Source: Malachius bipustulatus (taxonomy: Eukaryota; Arthropoda; Insecta; Coleoptera; Melyridae). Taken from it: a stretch of DNA of 64,000 nucleotides. The notes under the pieces are model-generated. The model saw only the letters and a list, made by a program, of their open reading frames with translations. It had not been told where the DNA came from and searched no databases. Shown one piece after another: positions 43,290 to 53,469 of the stretch (positions are counted from its first letter, which is position 1; every line of letters begins with the position of its first letter). Both the position numbers and the translations under genes were made by a program. Location: the NCBI GenBank assembly GCA_910589415.1, contig OU342633.1, positions 11,074,858-11,138,857 on the forward strand. Reading direction: 5' to 3'.

Positions 43290-44488
43290 TACAGGGTGTC
43301 CCATAATATATGTGGGCAATCTCCCGGATTTGGGTAAATTTCGTAAAAATAAATGAAAAAATAGCTATAAAATTAATTTGTTGAAGCTGTTGAAGTTGAG
43401 GGTTAAAAATCAATTTTTTGCAATAATTTTTTTATTTCTTGACCGATTTTGATAATTTTTGGTTTTATTTTGTATTATTTTGAACTGTTTAGAATAGTGT
43501 TTCATAATCTTTGGTAGCACATACATAGACCTCGGGATGGCATAACCCCCTCATTCACTTGAAAGAAAACAATAAAAATAATAATTTTACAGTTTTTTAA
43601 GGTTAATTTTCTTTTTATTTGATATTTTTTACATAAAAAATGTATCTTTATTTATTTCGATAGAGCGAACCGTTATCGAGATAAACGTCCTTCTAATAGG
43701 TGATGCGTCGCAGGAATTTTATAAATTTCAAGTAAATTTTAACAACATGGCTAACCTTTGACAGTAAATTGAGTAGGAAACAAAACAATAATATCTTAAT
43801 TAAATACCTACACGTCAAATAGTGTGAAAGATTTCATTTCATGCAGATCAATTCTAACTGATTTTAAAATGAGTTACACAAACGCTGAATACGCAGAAAA
43901 TCAGTTAGAATTGAATCTTCATGAAATGAAATCTTTGACACTATTTGACGTGTAGGTATTTAATTAAGTTATTGTTTTGTTTCCTGCTCAATTTCATGTC
44001 AATGGTCAGCCATCTTGTTAAAATTTATTTGAAATTTAGAAAGCTCCTGCGACGCATCACCTATTAGAAGGACGTTTATCTCGATAACGGTTCGCTCATC
44101 GAAATAAATAAGGATACATTTTTTATGCAAAAAATACCAAATAAAAAGAAAATTATTTTTAAAAAACTGTAAAATTATTATTTTTATTGTTTTCTTTCAA
44201 GTGAATGAGGGGGTTATGCCATCCCGAGGTCTATGTATGTGCTACCAAAGATTATGAAACACTATTCTAAACACTCCAAAATAATACAAAATAACACCAA
44301 AAATTATCAAAATCGGTCAAGAAATAAAAAAGTTATGGCAAAAAATTGATTTTCAACCCTCAACTTCAACAGCTAATATCTTTGTAGGGGTGTCTCTGAG
44401 GAATTAATTTTATAGCTATTTTTTAATTTATTTTTACGAAATTTCCCCAAATCCGGGAGATTGCCCACATATTATGGGACACCCTGTA
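43290..44488. mobile_element. 1.2-kb mariner-end foldback with transposase start codons in loop
   Basis: CAGGGTGTCCCATAATATAT at 43292 and its complement ending at 44486 bound arms of about 575 bases; TA flanks both ends. The loop at 43869-43904 reads MSYTNAEYAENQ, close to the N-terminus MAYTNEEAFEML of the mariner transposase at 39052. The element thus looks like the 5' end of a mariner relative, UTR plus first codons, copied in inverted orientation. Confidence 0.8.
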
Positions 44489-44618
44489 TTTATGTTTTTA
44501 TTATAAAAAGAGTTAATTTTTCAAATAAATAAAAAATAATTGAAATTGTATTAATTTTTAATTTAATAATAATAGGTATGTACATAATTGTAATAAGTTT
44601 GAAAAAACAAAATAAAAA

Positions 44619-45358
44619 TTAGTTCATGTGGCTGAACACCTTCATTAGCCAGTAGGCGACATATGCCGACTGGCCCCTTCCACGGCCACGACCGCGGTAC
44701 GCACCACGGTAATTATTATTACCATTTCCTAAAACAAATAAACAATAATAATTAATAATAGATAATTAACAAAAGTGGACTCCCTTTTATTACTGTTCTG
44801 TCAAAAAACGTCATTTTAAATAACAAAATTAACATAATATTATTATTTTCAAAGGAAAAAATTTATTGAAAGATTGATATAATTGTTGATATTTTTTTTT
44901 GTTTCATATTGTGTAAGATTCTCGAAGGGTTTCTGAATAATTACGAAATTGTATAAAGCTTGCTGCAATTGAATTTTAAACATGGTAGGTAATTTATTTA
45001 AATGATTAGCAAAATTATTTTTTAGAATTTTACCTCTTGCTGCTCCCCTAGCTGCTCCCCTCGCTGCTCCTCCCCTCTCTCCTCCCCTGGTCGCTGCTGC
45101 TCCCCTGGTCGCTGCTGCTCCCCTGGTAGCTGCTGCTCCCCTGGTCGCCGCTGCTCCCCTGGTCGCCGCTGCTCCCCTGGTCGCCGCTGCTCCCCTGTTC
45201 ACCCCTCCCCTACTCGCTGCTCCGCTATTTCCTGCAGACTCCTCTCCATTTCTTGATTCCGGCAGTGTCTCCTCATACTCCCCTTCTTTTTCTCCTTCCT
45301 CCATCCTTATTACTTCTTCCACTGTGTCAGGGACAGTAACCTTGTCACTGTCCCCCAC
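44619..45358 (-). CDS. RGG-rich protein, two exons
   Basis: Exon 1 is 45358-45034, an intron (GTAAAATTC...TTGTTTTAG) follows, and exon 2 is 44728-44619 ending in TAA; the split Gly codon joins in frame, 144 residues in total. Residues 1-50 are acidic (VTVPDTVEEVIRMEEGE). A repeat of the hexapeptide RGAAAT (six copies, from an 18-bp DNA unit) and RGG/RGAAR runs follow. Exon 2 adds NNNYRGAYRGRGRGRGQ and ends WLMKVFSHMN. Arg-Gly-rich tracts usually bind RNA or G-rich nucleic acid and are methylated on Arg. I do not recognise a family. The gene lies just downstream of the conserved spliced gene of copy 2, same strand, 127 bases from its stop. Unspliced, the frame would instead run into the intron and stop at 44849. 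Confidence 0.6.
45044..45215 (-). repeat. 18-bp tandem repeat coding RGAAAT
   Basis: Units of the kind CTGCTCCCCTGGTCGC(T/C)G are repeated head to tail within exon 1 of the RGG-rich gene. The units differ mainly at silent positions. Confidence 0.9.
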
Positions 45359-45485
45359 ATTAACAGCCTAAAAAAGTATAAAAAATAAAACACCTACCAT
45401 ATATTACGAAGTTACTTCTTGTGGATATTTAGATACCTTTATATACCTTTTTGAATTTATCATACTACATAATACATACTAGGGA

Positions 45486-46038
45486 CTAATATTCAATATT
45501 CGTACCAGTGAGATCTTGATCAGCTGTAGTTTCTTCCATATCAGTAACTAATGCTCTTTTTTTGTTGGTAGTCAACAATTCAATTTTTCGAAAATCTCTT
45601 CTGAGATTATAATATTTCTGGAATAGTTTACCATTGCCAGCTTTTCTCCATCGATCCATGTGATCCTTGTGTAAAAAATAAGAAAAATATATTTCCTAAT
45701 AAAAATGAGAAAAAATATTAATGGAAGATGGTATTTCACTATGTTATAATTAACGAACCTTGACTTCAGTGGAAAAAATACCCACGATTGCTTCTGCTAA
45801 CATTTGAAATCTTCCAACTGGTATTCTAAAAGTATAAAAAAACGATAAGTAATAATGGAACGATTTCCAAATCAAAACCCTACATGCCTTTCATCAAGAT
45901 TTTGTTCCAATTCATTTTCAATGATTAGTGTAACCAACTTGTCTCTAATGTCTTCTTGAAATTTTTTATGGGTCTCATAATAGGATAAAATCATCTTGCC
46001 ATTGGTTCTAGAATCTAGAAGTTCTTGCAGATTTGTTT
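45486..46038 (-). CDS. Conserved spliced gene, copy 2, C-terminal three exons
   Basis: Exon A is 46038-45888, exon B 45825-45759 and exon C 45665-45486 (TAG). Acceptors AG are used throughout; the donor after A is GC (AAAG|GCATGT) and after B is GT (CAAG|GTTCGT). The introns are 62 and 93 bases. The frame is open through all three (about 131 residues) and starts two bases into a codon, so more exons must lie upstream; none was found before the LTR-like sequence. Motifs: NLQELLDSRTNGKMILSYYE, QEDIRDKLVTLIIENELEQ, RFQMLAEAIVGIFSTE, GRWRKAGNGKLFQKYYN. It is helical, basic in the middle and acidic at the end. This pattern recurs in insect orphan proteins, possibly transposon-derived; the biochemical function is not known. 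Confidence 0.7.
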
Positions 46039-46914
46039 CTGTTACGATTCAGTCTTACTTGCTCGGAATGTTTTGGGGTGATTTGGGAACTTTGGACCTG
46101 GACCAAGTTTGAATTAATGGAACTGGCCTCAATAGAATAGTTGGCCTCTACAAATTCGTACAAAATTCAGTTAGACAGGGTGATTTTTAATTAGTTGTAA
46201 ATAATTTACACAAGTGTTCAGCATGACATTTGAAACAAAGAATGGTAAAGGTAAGCCTACATTTGTTTTTGTTTTTAATTTAAAGTAATACAGAGGTGTC
46301 AACAGGAGCATTAAAAATTTCAAATTTTTGAAGAAATTTCTTTCTGATTCCAAGTTTTGGAATTAATTCTTTGATATCTTTTTTTCACAAAGCACAGAAT
46401 ATTTCCATGTCAATTTCATTCTCTGACAAATTACAAAATATTTACAATACAATAATATTAAGTAGATGTACCTTTTTCCTGATAACTACATATTTAAATC
46501 AGTTCTGAGAATTTTCTTATATTAAATTATTATATTCAATTATCTACACGAAAAAACAATGTTACTTGAATTTTTTTTCGTTTTTTGACGTTTTCACAAG
46601 AAATATTGTATATTTTCTTTGTTTAGATTTCAGGATATATACCCTTAATTTATTCCCATAAAATTTACCGTCGATACCTAAAGTTTACCTATTTTCTTAT
46701 TTTCATCTTGAGGAAATCACACATAGCAAGTTCGATAGAATAATAATAGGTCGAAATACTGGTAATCCTTCTAAACAGTCTTCCGAGTCTTCCCCTCACT
46801 AGCAGTTTTTCAACTCGCGTCACTCTGAAATCCTCCAAATTCCAGGTAAGGTTTTATTTTCCCTTAAAATGTCCCTAAAATGAAAAAAACCTACCCTGAC
46901 TGATTTACCCTGAA

Positions 46915-47063
46915 TAATAAAAAGAAATATGTATGAGGGTCTGGAGAGACAAGAAGAAAATAAGCGCTAAGTAGTTTATTCAGTGATATGATATTGCGTA
47001 TTGCGTCGCAGAGTTCCCCGGTTGCTAGACGGCGGCTCAGTCCTTGTTTACAATATTTCTAAC
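46915..47063 (-). repeat. Shortened LTR-like sequence in copy 2
   Basis: Same sequence as 11071-11356 but missing about 130 internal bases and the TTATTTCACAACA end. GATC follows directly at the right. Confidence 0.65.
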
Positions 47064-47963
47064 AGATCTATCGTTACAAAAGTACACTACATACCTACCT
47101 ATCTAAACATGGTAAATAATTGCTTTCAAGAATAAGGAATTGATAGCTTACCTTGAAATATATCGAGTAATTCTTGAAATCTCCAATCGGTTAACAATTG
47201 TCAGCTCAACAAAGTAAATGTTTCTTGTAATTAACAACACCTTTATTATGTAAATAATTGAATAGTATTATAAATGTTGAAATTGAATAGTATTATAATC
47301 TGCCGCTGTGTAGCATTGCCCCTTCCTGGCCTCGCCGTCCGAGTCGGGGACTCCCCGTTCAACGTCTGGCTCCCTTGCTTTCACGGTCAGAGTCGCCACG
47401 CCGCTGTTCAGGACCGCACTGGTGAGAAAATATCTCGAACATAATGTAGATATCTCATTGACTTCTACCACCACAGATGTAGATGCGTCGTTAATATCCG
47501 CCATGACGTCCTTTTCTTTCACTTCAATCTCAATCGCAATCGCAAACGCATTCTTCCAGGCTACAACACCACAGGTATTGGTTGATTATTGAGGCGAGAT
47601 ACATTTATACAAAAGTAATAATGCTTACCTAATTGTATAATGATGTATACTAGTTCCTAAAATTAAATCACTGCCACCGACCGAACACAAACACGGTGGT
47701 GAAAGAAGAAAACTGGACCTGCTGCTGAACCACGGAAAAGTAACAGACCAAGCATCCAAGCCCACCTTGCAAAAATTTTCAAAGCCGATTAAAATATTAC
47801 TTTCATAGTGAACTCTTGTTTTCCTTCTGACCGCTATATTGTTTTTTCATTTTAAAAAAATCAAGGAAGTCAATAATCTTTTATTATAAGGTAGGTACCT
47901 GCGTTTTATTTATTATATTTATTATATTTTTTATTTATTATATTTATTATATTTTATCTTTTA
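47064..47963. other. No clear gene
   Basis: A minus-strand ORF at 47522-47268 (84 codons, GC-richer, with AREPDVERGVPDSDGEAR) matches nothing I know. 47760-47880 shares the phrase AAAATTTTCAAAGCCGA with 56780. A TTTATTATA run at 47905-47965 could be a LINE tail. Confidence 0.4.
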
Positions 47964-48860
47964 TTATAGGTAGGCTGCGATGGGGTTGAAGCCTTGCCGC
48001 TTCAGGTCGTCTATGATGGTCTCTCTGCTGGTGGACAGCGGGACTCCTCTCAGTACCACCTTCAGTACCTTCTCCTCCGGGAGCTGGTAGGTGTGGTAGG
48101 CCCTCTTGTTTTCATTCAGAAGCTTGATGATGCTCCTGGAGTCGCTGACTTGCTGCGGGTGGAGCCTGATGCCCTCTCGCGTCATGGATGCTTTGAGTAT
48201 GTTGATTCCTCGTCTCCGGAGTTCCGTGGATAGTGCGGTCCAGCCCTCGGTGTCTCTGAGGACGATGGGAGGGATTTTTTTCCCTCTTTTCCCCATCTTT
48301 TCCGTTGTCGGTCTGCGAAGGGTTACCGGTAGTCTCAATGTAGTGGTGTTGGTGGGGTCGTCTCGGGAGAGTCGTCTCTGGGTGGTGGGGTAGGCTGGGG
48401 GGATGACTTCCTTCGGGAGCGTTTTCGCTCTACCTTCCGGTAGTCGTCTTCGAGGGATGTCGAGGAGTCCGAGCTGGGGAGCTGCCTTATCAGGCAATCT
48501 CCGACGGTAGACACCTCCATGGCGTCTTCGCCGGGGGCTGGTGAGGTGGCCTCGTCGGGGGCTCGCACCCGGTCCAGGAGTTTCTCGTATTTTTTACGTA
48601 GTTCTTCCCGGTCGGGTCTGTTGGCGGCGTAGCCGGTCTACCTCGGTGGGGGTCGGCCCGGCTCAACAGACTGTCGCTTGAGTGTTTTGGGCTGACATGT
48701 TTTCTTGAACTGTCGGCAAAAACTCCAAGTATGCAGAGAAATGATAAAATTTCACAAAACACTGTTTAAATGCCCGGCACACAACCCCCAGCAGTGCGAG
48801 CGAATGGTCGCAGACAACCACTTTTGGCAAGCGAGCAGGTTGTAACTCAGGAAACACTAT
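47964..48860 (-). pseudogene. Jockey-type LINE ORF1 (gag) fragment
   Basis: 48300-47964 in one frame carries the Gag central region typical of insect Jockey/I-type elements: GKKIPPIVLRDTEGW, GIRLHPQQVSDSRSI, YHTYQLPEEKVLKVVLRGVP and DLKRQGFNPIAAYL, upstream of where the CCHC knuckles should be. 48568-48335, in another frame, gives the acidic/basic N-terminal part (DYRKVERKRSRRKSSPQP). The protein is cut at 47964 by an AT-rich tail-like run and is split over frames. The region is GC-richer than its surroundings. Confidence 0.8.
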
Positions 48861-49731
48861 ACTAATGAAGTCGAAACTACCAATAGTGTAATGAAAAATA
48901 ACTCCATCTACTCATATAGGCGGTAAAGCTACGCGCCACGATTGCGCACTGCCGAAAAACTTATGCCCGCTGTATAATTCGCATGGTCAAAACCAGTCAA
49001 ATTAAAATATGACATGTACCTAATTACTGGTTTCATAATCAAAATTAAAGGATTAATTGACTTACCTATAAGGAAAATTAATCCTGATTTTCCGAGCTTG
49101 TCCGAAGATATAATTACATTGTAGTTTCCGTGAAACCTACTCGCCAGCAAGAACTTAGAGTAAAAAATAAAGGTGACTGTTATCTCTTATCATGATATCC
49201 TGCCGCTCTTGTATTCATTCCGTTGGAGTGCTAAAATAAAAAAATCACGTCCCGGGGAGGGTCCTGACGTGGGGATGGGTGAGTAATTATATCTTCGGAC
49301 AAGCTCGGAAAATCAGGATTAATTTTCCTTATAGGTAAGTCAATTAATCCTTTAATTTTCCTTCGCCTGTCCTTGATATAATTACATTGTAGTTGTTTAG
49401 AGAATCTTTAGCGATTTTTTAAATACTCAAGGTTTTACTTATTAAAGATTACCTGGAATTATCATTATAACAACTTGATTAATGTGCAAGAACAAAAAAT
49501 TGTTATATATACGTACTCTAAAGTATATTTTATAATGTTATAGGTATAATTAATATAATACAAATAGTACAGTGAATAAAAAATCAAAACTAATGCATCT
49601 ATTCCAAAAATACATTCACGAATAATACTAATTATGAAGAGTATTATAAAAAGAAACCTCACCTAAGAGGACAATTGATTTAGTTCAGAGTTTAAGTACC
49701 TATGTACTTAACTCTTGAAAAATTTTGAGCC

Positions 49732-49960
49732 CTATCCGGTAGGTATACTTGTCATCATAACAATGGCATTAGCAAATGTTTCATTTGACTCTTGGAGTGG
49801 CATGTTATAGAATCTGAAGAAAATATTAGAGGACTCTGTCCACCCAGCTGTATTTTTGATCTGGTTTATACTGACGCCTGCTCTTAGGGCGGCAGAAGTT
49901 GACATGACGTACACTATGAGCTGAAAAGAGAGATGTATCTAGTCCACCCAATTTGAGAGA
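49732..49960 (-). pseudogene. DIRS tyrosine recombinase C-terminus
   Basis: The box AHSVRHV at about 49925 supplies the H-x-x-R motif; after a frameshift the frame 49914-49732 continues TSAALRAGVSINQIKNTAGW and FFRFYNMP, whose Tyr is in the expected position of the nucleophile. In DIRS elements this enzyme integrates a circular DNA copy without target duplication. Confidence 0.8.
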
Positions 49961-50692
49961 TGTTTTAATCCACCGACTTATAGTCTGCGATGAAGCTCTG
50001 TGGTGTGGTTTTTTTATGAGTAATAAATAGGTATTGTTCTTTGTTGCGTAGTGGTGCTGTCTTTTTTAAATAGAACTCAATAGTAGACGCCACGCATAGT
50101 GACGGTTTATCTTTGTAAATTGGTAAAATTAACCTTGGCTGTATTTTTCCTGCTGCTGATGTTTTAATTCGATCGGGGATTTTTATTTCTACCTTGTCTA
50201 ATGATTTGGAATTTTTGTCTGTTCTTATTAATCATAAGGTTTGAACTCTACTTGCAGATGTAAGGGCCATTAGAGTTACTACTTAACTTATATGTTAAAT
50301 TTTCTAAGGATAGGGATGAAAGTGGACCATCTTCCCAAAAACTGGACGATTGAGTCGGGGTTCCAGATATGTGAGTATTTTGGATTTGGAGGACTTATAT
50401 TTGACACTCCTTTTAGAAATCTATTTATTATCTTTTCATCGTTGGCGTCGATGGGATTGAATATTAATTCAAGGCAGATCTGTAGGAATTTAAAACGGAA
50501 TAAGAACTGCCATTGTCAACATTTCGGTTAAGAATGTCAAATACCTATCCAGGTTGTAGAGACATGGGTCATGTTTTTTATTTGCGCAAAAGAACCAATA
50601 CTTTTTTAAGCAGGCTGAATACTGTTTCAGAGTTTCTTCTGTTATGGATGCCATCAAAACTTCCGCTGCAGATTTTGGTATGGATCTTTTAT

Positions 50693-51055
50693 TTACAAAA
50701 GACCTCCAGATAATCTCCCTACCACCAGGGAAATCTCTTTGTATAGTGGATGGCTCGTTCTGAAAGGGGACATAAGAAGTGTTCGGTCAGGTTTAAGAAT
50801 AATGGGATCTTTTTCTAATAATTTTGTAAAAATTGGATACCATGGTTGTGAACGCCAGTAAGGCACAATCATAATTCCTCGGGATTTCTCCTCTATGATC
50901 TTTTCTAACACCCTCTTAATAATAGAGAAGGGGGGGGGGAAACGTAAAAGTAGTATTTCGACCAATTTAGCGTAAATGCATCGACCGACAAAAGGAGTCA
51001 GGATCCGGGAACCACGAAATATGTCTAGCGCGTTTCTTGTTAACTCTTGTCGCAA
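50693..51055 (-). pseudogene. DIRS pol, region after RNase H
   Basis: Reads LLRFPPPFSIIKRVLEKI, GIMIVPYWRSQPWYPIF, LLEKDPIILKP, LLMSPFRTSHPLY and LVVGRLSG. The VP.W..QPW motif and the SP...HPL motif are typical of the linker between RNase H and downstream domains in DIRS-type pol. Frame broken on both sides. Confidence 0.7.
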
Positions 51056-51394
51056 ATAAATCTATTTCAGGTTCTCCAAATCTTTCTACTATATGACGGA
51101 ATGCTAGGTCATTGATTTTGTATTCTGTATCGATAGTTAATAACCTTCATTCCTTGTCGGCCTCCACATTTTCAGAGGAAGGAATATAGGTGGCGAAAAC
51201 CATGATTTCATTTTCTTAACATCATCGCCACAATTCCACGGTTGCTTTATTAAAATAAGAGTATTTTACGCTACCACCTCGATTTATACATGAGATAGCC
51301 GTTTTGTTGTCTATTCGGAGCAATATTCGAGCGTGTCGTTTATTTTTAAGCAGTGACTTTAAGGCATAAAAATCAGCTTAAATTTCTAGATAAT

Positions 51395-52200
51395 TTATAT
51401 GTCTCTGTTTTTCACGTTTGTCCAAAAACCATGACTCTTGGCTTCTTTACAGAAGGCACCCCAGCCCGTTGGTGAGGCATCCGAAAAAATCTCGACTGAG
51501 AATGCCTGAGACTTAATTTCCTGCCCTTTATCTATATTTGTGCGTAAATTATTTATTAGATCTTTAATTTTCAGGATTTTCTCAAGCGGAAGTGATAATA
51601 TGCTCATATCTACCGTATTATATAAAAAAAAACCAAGTATTTTATCTGTTGTTGGGGTGTTAAGTTACTTTTTGTGCATTTACAATAAAACCTAACCTCT
51701 CAGGAGTCGTAGAGTGATTTCTGTACTTCTTCTACATTCGGATTTGGTATTACCTATTATGAGAATGTCGTCCAAACAAAATACAATGTTAGGCAAGTAA
51801 ATTCGTAAAGAGCGTTCCTAAAGCGAAATCTAAGGTATTCCCGATACCCTTTTTCTCACTGAGACCAAAAATATGCCTCTTTCAGATCTATATTTGAGAC
51901 ATAGCAACCTGGACTCAAGAGTTTCAGGACTGTCCTATATCCAATTTGAAGTGGGGAGCCTTAATATAGTTGTTAAGTTTTTTTTTTTTTTTTAATTTAG
52001 AATGAACCTGTAATTTTTTTTTTGTCGTTTTTCTTCTTAATAAGGAAATAATGAGATAAAAATTGGTCCTTAATTGGGCGACATTCTTCAATAGCACCTA
52101 TACCTTGTAACTCTTCAATGGATTTTTGATATTCACAAAGGTGATTTGAAGGAATTATTTTTACAGAGAGTTCAATAAATTGTCTAGGTTTTTCGGTCAA
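51395..52200 (-). pseudogene. DIRS reverse transcriptase and RNase H remnants
   Basis: 52200-51997 carries the RT start: KSIEELQGIGAIEECRP, QFLSHYFLIKKKNDKK. The middle (51990-51620) is riddled with frame changes. 51607-51395 carries LPLEKILKIKDLI and the RNase H start EIFSDASPTGWGAFC. Several lesions make the protein unreadable. Confidence 0.8.
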
Positions 52201-52233
52201 ACGGAATTTGGACCCCTTTTACCCAGCTTAATA

Positions 52234-52692
52234 CTACAGGGTCACGAGAAAAAACTCTTCCCACGCTCCTAGGAATTTGGAAAGTATACCTGCATAAGGG
52301 CTTACCATTGAGGATTGTATCCTCTGCGTGGGTAATTCGCAAATTTTCCCCGCATCTTCCTGTCTTAACTCATTGGTCGCTTCGGTTCCTTTATTCTTCC
52401 CTTGGGTCGATAACCCTGGTAGTTTAAAGACTGAATTGGTTGAGCTCTGGATGTACTTGGCAGGGTAGATGGTTGAATAAGGTACTATTTTATATTTTCT
52501 GTGCATTGATATTGCATGATGCACATTAGTAAACAGCTGACAAGCCTCAGCAAGAAGTATCTTTAGGTTGCTCGATTCCTCCTGGATTGGGAGAATTTGA
52601 TCTAGCACTACCCCAATTGCTGCACAACCATGTTGTAGAGCTACCATGAATCTGTCATGTTCGTTAGCGTGTTTGTTGTTATTGCTCATCAT
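52234..52692 (-). pseudogene. DIRS gag-like remnant
   Basis: A 152-codon frame with DRFMVALQHGCAAIGVVLDQ, LKILLAEACQLFTNVHHAIS and RKYKIVPYSTIYPAKY, a helical layout with an R+..I.P motif as in the C-terminal part of DIRS Gag. Placement just upstream of the RT remnant supports this. Confidence 0.55.
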
Positions 52693-53469
52693 TCAAATAT
52701 AAATTCTTTGAATCTAACATAATAGTATAATTTATTACATTTTTTGGGTTTGTTTTAAGGAAATAACGCCCGTTATTCTCCTTAGTGCAATATGATATAT
52801 TGCAATAATCTTATAGATCATGCTAATAATTAGGTGCACACCTAAAATAGGTATTCTAAAAAAAGTTTGTCGGCAATAACGCACGTTATGCCTTTTGTTA
52901 ATAATATCTTACTTTGAGATTTTTATTCCCGGCTTCGAGCAAAGTCCTGGGGTTTCAACCAAAAAGTAAAGCAAAAAATAAAAATAAAATTAGTAAACAG
53001 GAGAAAAGTTTCAAAAGAATGACGCACGTCATTTCTTCTTTGAATTTTCTATTTTCTAGTATGTGTCATTGTCGATAAGGAAAAACACGCCCGTGTATAT
53101 CCTCATTATTTTGAAGATGAGATCTGAGAAGCTATTATTTTTCTAGGACTTCCCGCCATTAAAGACCTGATTGCACCCTATGTTAGGTACATACCTGATA
53201 TGTCAGAAGATGAGGAGCTGCTCATTTTTCTGTCTTGGTTGGTATGCTTCCTTTTGGGCATTTTCACTGTCACTTTCGCTTACACTAGTCACTAATATAT
53301 GAGTCCGACGATGGCGAGCACGAAAAACGGAATGAATACAAGAGCGGCAGGATATCATGATAAGAGATAACAGTCACCTTTATTTTTTACTCTAAGTTCG
53401 TGCTGGCGAGTAGGTTTCACGGAAACTACAATGTAATTATATCAAGGACAAGCGAAGGAAAATTAATAA

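Larger units (their letters stand above)
45393..47063 (-). repeat. Duplicated unit, copy 2 (without the insertions)
   Basis: Matches copy 1 (524-11356) but is continuous where copy 1 carries two LINEs and the palindromic element. It also has its own deletions: the right arm of the 10800-11062 inverted repeat and parts of the LTR-like sequence are gone. Point differences are few, so the duplication is fairly young. Confidence 0.9.

Noticed and set aside
47268..47522. 84-codon GC-richer ORF as a gene
   Set aside because: No recognisable domain or splice context; left as unassigned.
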